A stretch of DNA of 64,000 nt from contig NZ_CP038145.1 of the NCBI RefSeq assembly GCF_004519515.1, positions 124,001-188,000 of the forward strand, read 5' to 3'. Below are positions 45,806 through 54,943 of the stretch, one piece after another. The position numbers and the translations under genes are program-made. Numbering within the stretch: position 1 is the stretch's first letter; the number at the start of each line of letters is the position of its first letter. Under the pieces are notes generated by a model, which ran no database searches, was not told where the DNA came from, and worked only from the letters and a program-made list of their open reading frames with translations. Source of the stretch: Actinobacillus indolicus (GTDB taxonomy: Bacteria; Pseudomonadota; Gammaproteobacteria; Enterobacterales; Pasteurellaceae).

Positions 45806-46384
45806 ATGACAAAAAAATTTCATATAGAAGCCATACAGAAGTGGGAATCACAAGAGTACGAGAATACCTCTTTTGATATGAGTCATCTTAATGCACACGA
45901 ACTAATCATTCATAGTAAAAAAATGGATTATAAACTCGTTGTTACTTACGGATTGCACTGTTTTACGAAGAATGATTCACCATTTTCACTACCTATATTA
46001 GTAAAGGATTCTTCTGGAGATACTCGTCAATTTGACGTTGAAAGATACTTAGCATCCAAAGAGTTGAGGAATATATTATTTTCCGAAGATATTTTAGGAC
46101 AGTTGAGATTTTATAAAAGTGATCAAAAACGGTATTTCACGATTCATAAAATGAATAATTTTACTAACAAAATTGAACCATATAAGATATGCGTGACTTT
46201 TTTTAAAGAAAACCGTTTATTGCGATTGCACGTTCTGACAGCCTATTTTGTGAGAGAAGGAACAGGAACAGAAGATAATCCAATCCCCTCAAATACTCCA
46301 TCATTTACTATTTTTAAACTGCTTTCTGATCTTATAAAAAGTCCAAAATCCAGTAGTTCAGGAGCTAAAGAAGGATATAGATAA
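45806..46384 (+). CDS. Hypothetical protein, 192 aa
   Basis: A 192-residue soluble-looking protein without signal peptide or membrane helix. It mixes charged helices and beta-type segments (KLVVTYGLHCF, PILVKDSSGDTRQFDVERYL, RLHVLTAYFV) and ends in a Ser/Lys-rich tail. I do not recognise a family. It faces the dead rhs gene across a terminator, so it is not placed like a usual Rhs immunity gene. Confidence 0.5.
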   Translation: MTKKFHIEAIQKWESQEYENTSFDMSHLNAHELIIHSKKMDYKLVVTYGLHCFTKNDSPFSLPILVKDSSGDTRQFDVERYLASKELRNILFSEDILGQLRFYKSDQKRYFTIHKMNNFTNKIEPYKICVTFFKENRLLRLHVLTAYFVREGTGTEDNPIPSNTPSFTIFKLLSDLIKSPKSSSSGAKEGYR

Positions 46385-46390
46385 AATATC

Positions 46391-46418
46391 GCCCCGACCA
46401 ATCTAGACTGGTCGGGGC
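46391..46418. terminator. Hairpin between the 192-aa gene and rhs remnant
   Basis: GCCCCGACCA / TGGTCGGGGC perfect 10-bp stem with an 8-base loop. Confidence 0.65.
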
Positions 46419-46444
46419 TCAGCTACACTTATAGATAACAAGTA

Positions 46445-46560
46445 TAGGGCAGGTCGCTATTAAAATATGCTCTGGGCAAACTCCATTTCTGAAGCAGCGG
46501 GGTGCGACTCGTAGAAAGAGTCCCTGTATCCACCCTATGAGTATTATAGAGATATTATTT
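46445..46560. ncRNA. Structured intergenic segment of unknown role
   Basis: No reading frame of note. A nested fold is visible: inner stem GACTC (46506-46510) with GAGTC (46518-46522), enclosed by GGGTG (46500-46504) with CACCC (46531-46535). Its G/C content is higher than its flanks. It could be a small RNA or the 3' end of the former rhs transcript unit; evidence is structural only. Confidence 0.25.
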
Positions 46561-46613
46561 TTTTATGCAACTCCTTATAGTTTTTTAAATTCTCTTAAAT
46601 CAAATTTACATTT

Positions 46614-46823
46614 CTATTGTGAGCAATAATGATGATTTAACCGATTAAGTTTATGCCCTTGTTGGTAAATATCATTGTGTTGAATAAGGCGTTGTTGTGA
46701 GTATTCAGGGTTTAGTTCATCTCGGGTAAAACCATATTCTGCCTGTGCCTGTTGGGTGAGATAGCCACAACTATCATAGGTATAACGCTCCTGCTCACGG
46801 TTTTGGTCATATTGGAAAAATAA
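46614..46823 (-). pseudogene. rhs/YD-repeat remnant, segment after the IS
   Basis: On the minus strand the frame continues beyond the IS insertion as FQYDQNREQERYTYDSCGYL and on to a stop at 46614. YD-repeat character is clear. A frame reaching up to 46877 includes bases of the IS end. The variable C-terminal toxin domain of a normal Rhs protein is not recognisable here. Confidence 0.65.
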
Positions 46824-47913
46824 GGCATAGTAGACAAAAGTGTTGGTTTTTTTGCAAACTATGCCTCTAATGGACAAAAGTGTTGGTTTTAATTATTTTT
46901 CCTAATTATTACCAACTCTTTTTATTTAAAAAATCCTTTATAAACATAATCTTATGCTTTTTCGTTAATCCGCTATGAACCGATAATTTCTGTTTCAGTT
47001 CTTTAAATAACCCTTCCAACCTATTTGTTGTTTTTTCTATATTTAAGTGAGCATATTCTTCAAAGGTGAATAAATATTTCATATAGTATTTTAAACTGGT
47101 ATAAGCCTCTCTTACATTACGGTGTTTATAAGGAAAATATCCTTTCTCATTGGGATATTCAGACCGTTCATCTAAAAACTCTTTATGTTTTAAATACCAT
47201 TGATGTAATCTTAAATAAAATTCATTTTTGTGGCTTTCTTTTAGCGTTTTTACAATAATCTTTAATTCTTTACCTGCTTGTGATTGATGCTTTTTTCTTA
47301 ATTTTCTCATCACAATGGCGACCATATGGAAGTGGCACATTTGAATTGGTGTATTAAATAAATCCTTTAATAGCCCTCTACGTCCATCATTTGTAATGGA
47401 TTGAATCATATAGCCTTTTTCTCGAAGTATATTCAATGCGAGCTTATAATAGAGGTCTTTTTCTGTTTTTACGACACGATGATAAACGACTTTTTTAGAT
47501 AAGGTATCTATTAAAACTAATACACCAAATTCACGACCAAAGAAGGTCACGTCTGCAATAATCTTGAGATAGGTTTGTTGTAAAGGAATTAATTTAGCTT
47601 TGGGGGATTTTTCAATATAACGTTGAATAGTTCTAATGGAACAGCGATATTTTTCGGCTAATTGTTTATAGGTTTGTTTTCCTATGGTGTAATCAGTCCA
47701 AATATCTATTGGATTTAATTTATTTGTGGAAGAAAAGGTTTTATGACAGGATGAACAAAAGTATCTCTGAATATTATTTTTCTTTCCATACTTTTGGATA
47801 TTGTTCTTAAGGCAAAAAGGACAGTTTTTTGTTCATATTTCAAAAAGTGGGCTTAAAGTCTTGTACTATAAGGCTTTAGCCCACTTTTTACCAACACTTT
47901 TGTCTACTATGCC
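46824..47913 (-). mobile_element. Zinc-ribbon IS256-like insertion sequence, copy 2 (in rhs)
   Basis: A 1,090-bp relative of the element at 26505, inserted in the rhs gene. Terminal repeats are GGCATAGTAGACAAAAGTG (left) and CACTTTTGTCTACTATGCC (right), with different subterminal bases from copy 1. A second repeat (46860-46887) lies 40 bp inside the transposase 3' end, and a hairpin (47842-47860 with 47872-47889) precedes the transposase, both as in copy 1. Confidence 0.8.
46909..47832 (-). pseudogene. IS256-like zinc-ribbon transposase, 5' frameshift
   Basis: The frame is open from 47832 to 46909 and includes the C-P-F-C / C-S-S-C zinc ribbon, the HTH-like segment (YKQLAEKYRCSIRTIQRYIE), and the catalytic domain starting IIADVTFFGREF; from the GTG at 47550 it encodes 213 residues. 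No start codon precedes the zinc ribbon in frame. Compared with copy 1, one A is missing from an A-run near 47825-47831, so the TTG start is out of frame. The catalytic core is otherwise intact. Confidence 0.75.
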
Positions 47914-48403
47914 CCTTTTAATTTCACTTGAAATCATCAAGACTGTAGCGATAGTAGGTGCTATTCCCCTTGCTGTCCGTATAAGTGGTCAGTCTGCCGG
48001 CGAAGTCGTAGTGAAAATGTGCCGTGCTACCGTCTGCGTAAGTGACCTGTACCGGCTGGTGTCGTTCGTCATAACAGTAAGTGGTGTGATCTCCTTCCGC
48101 ATCCGTGATGCCCGTAAGCTGTCCCCATTCATTGTAACGGAAAGCGGTGCGATTGCCCGAGCAATCTTCCGTTTCCACCAGTTGGTGTTGGGCGTTGTAG
48201 CGAAAATGCGTGCGGTTGCCTAAAGGGTCTATCACTGCCGTGCGTAAACCTTTCTCGTTATACACAATATGCTGACTTTCCCCTTCTGCATTGGTAAACA
48301 TTATCAGATTGCCTTGCCCGTCATAAGCATAACGGCTTGTATGTCCCATCATATCAATCTGCTCAATTAAGCGACCTTGGTTGTCATAACCATAATACTG
48401 TCT
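47914..48403 (-). pseudogene. rhs/YD-repeat remnant, middle segment
   Basis: Contains YD repeats such as RYAYDGQGNLIMFTNAEGES and FRYNEWGQLTGITDAEGDHT. It is in frame with the upstream segment but separated from it by a TAA codon at 48404-48406, and ends near the IS boundary at 47914. A 142-residue frame (47924-48352) is the part with an internal Met. Confidence 0.75.
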
Positions 48404-49323
48404 TTAATTGTCTGAACGTATCTGTTCAACCAACTGCCCTTGTGCATTGTAGCGAAATTCGGATTTTCGTCCGGCACGGTCCGTTTGTGACAGTAGCCGC
48501 CCTAACTTGTCTCGTTCAAATTGCTGTGTGCTACCATCTGCAAACACCCGTTTGACCAACGCTTGATGATGGTCAAAGTGGTATTGTTCAATGCGACCTA
48601 GATTATCCGTCACTTCGGTATAGTTCGGGAAATAACGGAATTGCCAATCTTCGCCTAAATTCGTGCGGTTGCGAATGACCTTGCCACCCAGCTCATATTT
48701 ATCGTACTCATAACGAGAAACCAAACCCGCCGCATTTTGATGTGAGGTTAATAAATGATGTTGGTAAGCAAATTGACGTACCTTTTCGCCTTGTGCATTT
48801 TCAACAGCAATTAAATCCCCCTCAAGGTTATAGCGGTAACGTACCAGTAAATGCGTTAATGCCGTATCTTCTGCTTGCTGCCACGCCACCGACACAAGAC
48901 GTAAGCGGTTTTCAGATACCGCCTCAAATACCAATCGGAAAACCCGACCGTTACCATCCATAATTTTGTGCGGCAAACCTCGTTCATCATAGTAAAACTG
49001 CTGTTGATTGGCGTGACTGTCATACACTCGCACTAAGGCAAAATGGCGATAATCCCCACGCAACGATTTAAAACAGAACGTCAAAGACCGGTCTAAACCA
49101 CTGATTTCAATCTCGCCATTCGCCAACAACGTTACCCACATTTGCTCTGCCTGAATAAACACACCGGCACCACCTGCCGTTAATTCAGGAAGTAATATCT
49201 CTCGACCTTGTTCATCAATATACACAAAACCTCGAGATTGACGCTCAACACGCTGACATCCCGGTACCGACCAGCCTTGTCCCAACCAGCCCACACCAAG
49301 TTGGTCTGAATAGTAACTCCGTG
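48404..49323 (-). pseudogene. rhs/YD-repeat remnant, upstream segment
   Basis: About 300 codons of Rhs core: an N-terminal DUF6531-like lead (GWLGQGWSVPGCQRVERQ), then repeats such as YDSHANQQQFYYDERGLPHK and YRYNLEGDLIAVENAQGEKV. The 5' end is cut by the IS10 outside end at 49324. The frame stops at TAA (48406-48404), after which the repeat pattern resumes in the same frame, so a single nonsense change is likely. Rhs proteins deliver C-terminal toxins by contact; this copy cannot. Confidence 0.8.
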
Positions 49324-50473
49324 CTGATGAATCCCCTAATGATTTTTATCAAAATCATTAAGTTAAGGTAGATACACATCTTGTCATATGATCAAATGGT
49401 TTCGCCAAAAATCAATAATCAGACAACAAAATGTGCGAACTCGATATTTTACACGACTCTCTTTACCAATTCTGCCCCGAATTACACTTAAAACGACTCA
49501 ACAGCTTAACGTTGGCTTGCCACGCCTTACTTGACTGTAAAACTCTCACTCTTACCGAACTTGGCCGTAACCTGCCAACCAAAGCGAGAACAAAACATAA
49601 CATCAAACGAATCGACCGATTGTTAGGTAATCGTCACCTCCACAAAGAGCGACTCGCTGTATACCGTTGGCATGCTAGCTTTATCTGTTCGGGCAATACG
49701 ATGCCCATTGTACTTGTTGACTGGTCTGATATTCGTGAGCAAAAACGGCTTATGGTATTGCGAGCTTCAGTCGCACTACACGGTCGTTCTGTTACTCTTT
49801 ATGAGAAAGCGTTCCCGCTTTCAGAGCAATGTTCAAAGAAAGCTCATGACCAATTTCTAGCCGACCTTGCGAGCATTCTAGCGAGTAACACCACACCGCT
49901 CATTGTCAGTGATGCTGGCTTTAAAGTGCCATGGTATAAATCCGTTGAGAAGCTGGGTTGGTACTGGTTAAGTCGAGTAAGAGGAAAAGTACAATATGCA
50001 GACCTAGGAGCGGAAAACTGGAAACCTATCAGCAACTTACATGATATGTCATCTAGTCACTCAAAGACTTTAGGCTATAAGAGGCTGACTAAAAGCAATC
50101 CAATCTCATGCCAAATTCTATTGTATAAATCTCGCTCTAAAGGCCGAAAAAATCAGCGCTCGACACGGACTCATTGTCACCACCCGTCACCTAAAATCTA
50201 CTCAGCGTCGGCAAAGGAGCCATGGATTCTAGCAACTAACTTACCTGTTGAAATTCGAACACCCAAACAACTTGTTAATATCTATTCGAAGCGAATGCAG
50301 ATTGAAGAAACCTTCCGAGACTTGAAAAGTCCTGCCTACGGACTAGGCCTACGCCATAGCCGAACGAGCAGCTCAGAGCGTTTTGATATCATGCTGCTAA
50401 TCGCCCTGATGCTTCAACTAACATGTTGGCTTGCGGGCGTTCATGCTCAGAAACAAGGTTGGGACAAGCACTT
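49324..50473 (+). mobile_element. IS10: IS10 (truncated), left flank of Tn10
   Basis: The outside end CTGATGAATCCCCTAATG begins at 49324 at the broken edge of rhs. The transposase reads inward, the orientation expected for a Tn10 flank. The element is cut near 50473 and joined to IS26; about 180 bp, including the inside end, is missing. Confidence 0.9.
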
Positions 50474-50600
50474 CCCGGCTTACGCCACCATCAAAGGTAT
50501 TGAGGTGATGCGTGCACTACGCAAAGGCCAGGCCTCAGCATTTTATTATGGTGATCCCCTGGGCGAAATGCGCCTGGTAAGCAGAGTTTTTGAAATGTAA
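49431..50600 (+). pseudogene. Chimeric IS10-IS26 transposase frame
   Basis: A 389-residue open frame. Residues 1-348 are IS10 transposase (IS4 family; MCELDILHDSLYQFC at the start, with the D-D-E region up to QIEETFRDLKS). From residue 349 the protein becomes the last 41 residues of the IS26 transposase (YATIKGIEVMRALRKGQASA and on). The fusion is exactly in frame. It keeps the IS10 catalytic residues but lacks its C-terminal domain, so activity is doubtful. Confidence 0.85.
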
Positions 50601-50652
50601 GGCCTTTGAATAAGACAAAAGGCTGCCTCATCGCTAACTTTGCAACAGTGCC
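50476..50652 (+). mobile_element. IS26: IS26 3' fragment
   Basis: The last about 177 bp of IS26, with the end of the transposase and the terminal repeat ending TTTGCAACAGTGCC at 50652. It is in opposite orientation to the second IS26 copy at 52076-52745; both retain the transposase 3' end. Confidence 0.9.
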
Positions 50653-50785
50653 GCCCCAGCAGCATCTCCAGCTGTGAACGCTGTTCGGCTGACGGTATCA
50701 GTGCCAGTTTGTTCCACAGGCGCAACGTCGCCTTTTCCCTTACCTCTGAAATCAACCGGGTCAGCGTAGTGGCTCCGGGGAGAAT
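50653..50785 (-). pseudogene. Tn3-family transposase sliver
   Basis: On the minus strand a fragment reads TTLTRLISEVREKATLRLWNKLALIPSAEQ and continues to LEMLLG before the IS26 end. This resembles the N-terminal region (DUF4158) of Tn3-family TnpA proteins. Both sides are cut: by IS26 at 50653 and by the ble fragment near 50790. Confidence 0.6.
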
Positions 50786-50790
50786 AATAG

Positions 50791-51180
50791 TCTATCCCGG
50801 CATTGCCAGTCGGGGATATTAAAAAGAGTATAGGTTTTTATTGCGATAAACTAGGTTTCACTTTGGTTCACCATGAAGATGGATTCGCAGTTCTAATGTG
50901 TAATGAGGTTCGGATTCATCTATGGGAGGCAAGTGATGAAGGCTGGCGCTCTCGTAGTAATGATTCACCGGTTTGTACAGGTGCGGAGTCGTTTATTGCT
51001 GGTACTGCTAGTTGCCGCATTGAAGTAGAGGGAATTGATGAATTATATCAACATATTAAGCCTTTGGGCATTTTGCACCCCAATACATCATTAAAAGATC
51101 AGTGGTGGGATGAACGAGACTTTGCAGTAATTGATCCCGACAACAATTTGATTAGCTTTTTTCAACAAATAAAAAGCTAA
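50791..51180 (+). pseudogene. ble: Bleomycin resistance protein, 5'-truncated (pUB110-type ble)
   Basis: The frame reads SIPALPVGDIKKSIGFYCDK onward to FFQQIKS and matches the glyoxalase-fold bleomycin-binding protein of staphylococcal plasmid pUB110, as I remember it. The junction at about 50790 removes the first three codons, with a TAG just before. A TTG at 50803 could restart translation as a 125-residue protein missing only seven residues. Base composition is Gram-positive-like. It may or may not still be made. Confidence 0.8.
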
Positions 51181-51499
51181 AATCTATTATTAATCTGTTC
51201 AGCAATCGGGCGCGATTGCTGAATAAAAGATACGAGAGACCTCTCTTGTATCTTTTTTATTTTGAGTGGTTTTGTCCGTTACACTAGAAAACCGAAAGAC
51301 AATAAAAATTTTATTCTTGCTGAGTCTGGCTTTCGGTAAGCTAGACAAAACGGACAAAATAAAAATCTAAATATGCTTGAACAACTTGTAACTTAAATTC
51401 ATAACTGTATTTTGCCATAAAAAATGACCTCCCATAAGTTAGATTTTTAGTCTAACTTATGGGGGTCAGTTCATTCTACACTTGGGCTGCATGTTTTGA
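51181..51499. other. Gram-positive-like palindromic region after ble
   Basis: No gene. It holds an imperfect terminator (near 51226-51257), a long nested inverted repeat (TTTTGTCCG at 51270-51278 with CGGACAAAA at 51351-51359; ACCGAAAG at 51291-51298 with CTTTCGGT at 51330-51337), and an almost perfect 18-bp hairpin (51425-51443 with 51451-51468). The first palindrome resembles sequence following ble in rolling-circle plasmids (from memory). Confidence 0.5.
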
Positions 51500-51892
51500 T
51501 TAATTATCTAATATCTCCGGATCTCCTGTAAAGGAATATAAAACTGCCTGCATGTTTTTCAAATAAAATACGGTGAATTTCCCATCATCAGCGCTATACC
51601 AATCTCTCAAAGGCGGATTTGCTTCAAGCATTGCTTCCCTTGCTTCCACGGTATCATCAATTACGGCTTCGCCGGTGAGCCGAATCCATTTTCCTTTTGC
51701 CATACCTGAGACTTCCACCTTTGAATTTGCCAATAACTGCTGATAAACTTTTTTCTGATTGGTTGTACCAAGATAGACCTTGCCATTCCTCTCCATGGCT
51801 GCATTAAACGGTCTGACCCTTGGCTGGTCTCCTTCAACGGTTGCAAAATAAAAAGTTTTTGCTTCATTTAAAAAATCAACAACTTGACTCAT
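51500..51892 (-). CDS. Pyridoxamine 5'-phosphate oxidase-fold protein
   Basis: A 130-residue split-barrel flavin-binding protein: FLNEAKTFYFATVEGDQPRV and VRPFNAAMERNGKVYLGT are typical of the small PPOX family. Ligand and role are unknown. A strong Gram-positive-type ribosome site (GGAGGTAAAAAAGG) precedes the ATG. With ble it appears to be cargo from a low-GC Gram-positive source, carried between IS26 copies. Confidence 0.75.
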   Translation of the reverse strand: MSQVVDFLNEAKTFYFATVEGDQPRVRPFNAAMERNGKVYLGTTNQKKVYQQLLANSKVEVSGMAKGKWIRLTGEAVIDDTVEAREAMLEANPPLRDWYSADDGKFTVFYLKNMQAVLYSFTGDPEILDN

Positions 51893-52075
51893 CCTTTTTT
51901 ACCTCCATAAATAAATTTTTCTTTACTTTTCTTTGACCTAAATTCCACGTGCATTTTTTATTAGCTTAAAAGAACACTATTTCACGAAGAATTTAAACTG
52001 ATACTCCCACATTGTAACATTATTTACCACCACCTTTCAATCTTTTTCAATAAATTATTGATTGCAACTTTTGAG

Positions 52076-52745
52076 GGCACTGTTGCAAAGTTAGCGATGA
52101 GGCAGCCTTTTGTCTTATTCAAAGGCCTTACATTTCAAAAACTCTGCTTACCAGGCGCATTTCGCCCAGGGGATCACCATAATAAAATGCTGAGGCCTGG
52201 CCTTTGCGTAGTGCACGCATCACCTCAATACCTTTGATGGTGGCGTAAGCCGTCTTCATGGATTTAAATCCCAGCGTGGCGTTGATTATCCGTTTCAGTT
52301 TGCCATGATCGCATTCAATCACGTTGTTCCGGTACTTAATCTGTCGGTGTTCAACGTCAGACGGGCACCGGCCTTCGCGTTTGAGCAGAGCAAGCGCGCG
52401 ACCATAGGCGGGCGCTTTATCCGTGTTGATGAATCGTGGGATCTGCCACTTCTTCACGTTGTTGAGGATTTTACCCAGAAACCGGTATGCAGCTTTGCTG
52501 TTACGACGGGAGGAGAGATAAAAATCGACAGTGCGGCCCCGGCTGTCGACGGCCCGGTACAGATACGCCCAGCGGCCATTGACCTTCACGTAGGTTTCAT
52601 CCATGTGCCACGGGCAAAGATCGGAAGGGTTACGCCAGTACCAGCGCAGCCGTTTTTCCATTTCAGGCGCATAACGCTGAACCCAGCGGTAAATCGTGGA
52701 GTGATCGACATAAGTTTATCACCACCGACTATTTGCAACAGTGCC
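52076..52745 (-). mobile_element. IS26: IS26 with internal deletion
   Basis: Both terminal repeats are present (GGCACTGTTGCAAA at 52076-52089 and TTTGCAACAGTGCC at 52732-52745), but the element is 670 bp instead of 820. The missing 150 bp contain the transposase start and its first 40-odd codons. Confidence 0.9.
52128..52661 (-). pseudogene. IS26 transposase, 5'-deleted
   Basis: The frame matches IS26 TnpA (IS6 family) from about V-D-H-S-T-I-Y-R to the end. The catalytic D-D-E residues in WHMDETYVKV, FINTDKAPAYG and NVIECDHGKLKR are still encoded, but the helix-turn-helix domain and native start are lost. An internal ATG at 52661 would give 177 residues. Confidence 0.88.
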
Positions 52746-52867
52746 AATTTAAAGAAGTGTGATATACAACATAAAACAGCAGCATGACCTTTCTATATTT
52801 CGTTGCTTATCGAAGTGTTAATTTTCGGGTGGATTACTCTGTTTGTTGATTAATAACGGAGAAAAAT

Positions 52868-53567
<700 letters not shown>

Positions 53568-53574
53568 ACTTGCG

Positions 53575-54261
53575 ATGGCTAATTTAATACGAAAAGAGGT
53601 TACCTTTGAGTCCTCAATAGCCGCGATAGGGGCGGCTATGTCTGACATTTCACGAGTTAAAATACTCAGTGCTTTGATGGATGGGCGAGCTTGGACGGCC
53701 ACTGAGCTAAGTTCTGTGGCGAATATATCAGCTTCAACGGCGAGCAGTCATTTATCTAAATTATTAGATTGCCAGCTAATCACAGTAGTAGCTCAAGGCA
53801 AGCATCGTTATTTTCGGCTAGCAGGAAAAGATATTGCTGAATTGATGGAAAGTATGATGGGGATCTCCTTAAACCATGGCGTACATGCCAAAGTTTCCAC
53901 GCCAGTGCATTTACGAAAAGCACGTACTTGCTATGATCATTTAGCTGGCGAAGTTGCCGTTAAGATCTATGATTCCCTTTGTCAACAGCAATGGATCACT
54001 GAAAATGGTTCAATGATCACATTAAGTGGTATTCAATATTTTCATGAAATGGGAATTGACGTTCCTTCCAAACATTCACGTAAAATCTGTTGTGCGTGTT
54101 TAGATTGGAGTGAACGCCGTTTCCATTTAGGTGGGTACGTTGGAGCCGCATTATTTTCGCTTTATGAATCTAAAGGGTGGTTAACTCGACATCTTGGTTA
54201 CCGTGAAGTTACCATCACGGAAAAAGGTTATGCTGCTTTTAAGACCCACTTTCACATTTAA
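53575..54261 (+). CDS. jemC: JemC, Tn10 ArsR-type regulator
   Basis: A 228-residue protein with an N-terminal ArsR-type winged helix ([23 protein letters not shown]...[16 protein letters not shown]) and a longer C-terminal domain with a CCACLDW cluster. It is the third Tn10 gene of this set. Its 3' end overlaps the 3' end of convergent tetR by about 20 bp, as in Tn10. Confidence 0.85.
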
Positions 54262-54862
54262 GTTGTTTTTCTAATCCGCATATGATCAATTCAAGGCCGA
54301 ATAAGAAGGCTGGCTCTGCACCTTGGTGATCAAATAATTCGATAGCTTGTCGTAATAATGGCGGCATACTATCAGTAGTAGGTGTTTCCCTTTCTTCTTT
54401 AGCGACTTGATGCTCTTGATCTTCCAATACGCAACCTAAAGTAAAATGCCCCACAGCGCTGAGTGCATATAATGCATTCTCTAGTGAAAAACCTTGTTGG
54501 CATAAAAAGGCTAATTGATTTTCGAGAGTTTCATACTGTTTTTCTGTAGGCCGTGTACCTAAATGTACTTTTGCTCCATCGCGATGACTTAGTAAAGCAC
54601 ATCTAAAACTTTTAGCGTTATTACGTAAAAAATCTTGCCAGCTTTCCCCTTCTAAAGGGCAAAAGTGAGTATGGTGCCTATCTAACATCTCAATGGCTAA
54701 GGCGTCGAGCAAAGCCCGCTTATTTTTTACATGCCAATACAATGTAGGCTGCTCTACACCTAGCTTCTGGGCGAGTTTACGGGTTGTTAAACCTTCGATT
54801 CCGACCTCATTAAGCAGCTCTAATGCGCTGTTAATCACTTTACTTTTATCTAATCTAGACAT
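54239..54862 (-). CDS. tetR: Tetracycline repressor TetR, class B
   Basis: A 207-residue repressor, full length. The N-terminal HTH reads [20 protein letters not shown]; the ligand domain has His64, His100 and the loop near residues 155-165. It binds tetO1 and tetO2 in the intergenic region and releases on Mg-tetracycline. The start MSRLDKSKV lies at 54862, with one more Met codon just upstream. It is divergent from tetA(B). Confidence 0.97.
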
Positions 54863-54881
54863 CATTAATTCCTAATTTTTG

Positions 54882-54943
54882 TTGACACTCTATCATTGAT
54901 AGAGTTATTTTACCACTCCCTATCAGTGAGAGAGAAAAGTGAA
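54882..54943. promoter_or_regulatory. tetR-tetA control region with operators O1 and O2
   Basis: The tetA -35 box TTGACA (54882-54887) and a TATTTT -10 (54906-54911) overlap operator O1, ACTCTATCATTGATAGAGT (54887-54905), which is intact. O2 (54917-54935) reads TCCCTATCAGTGAGAGAGA, whereas the Tn10 form has GATAGA in the second half; one T is G at 54930, breaking the palindrome at position +4. Confidence 0.9.

Noticed and set aside
47801..48223. Plus-strand 140-aa frame
   Set aside because: It is antisense to the IS end and the rhs remnant, where the minus-strand YD repeats are convincing.
52305..52787. Plus-strand 160-aa frame over IS26
   Set aside because: Mirror image of the IS26 transposase on the minus strand.
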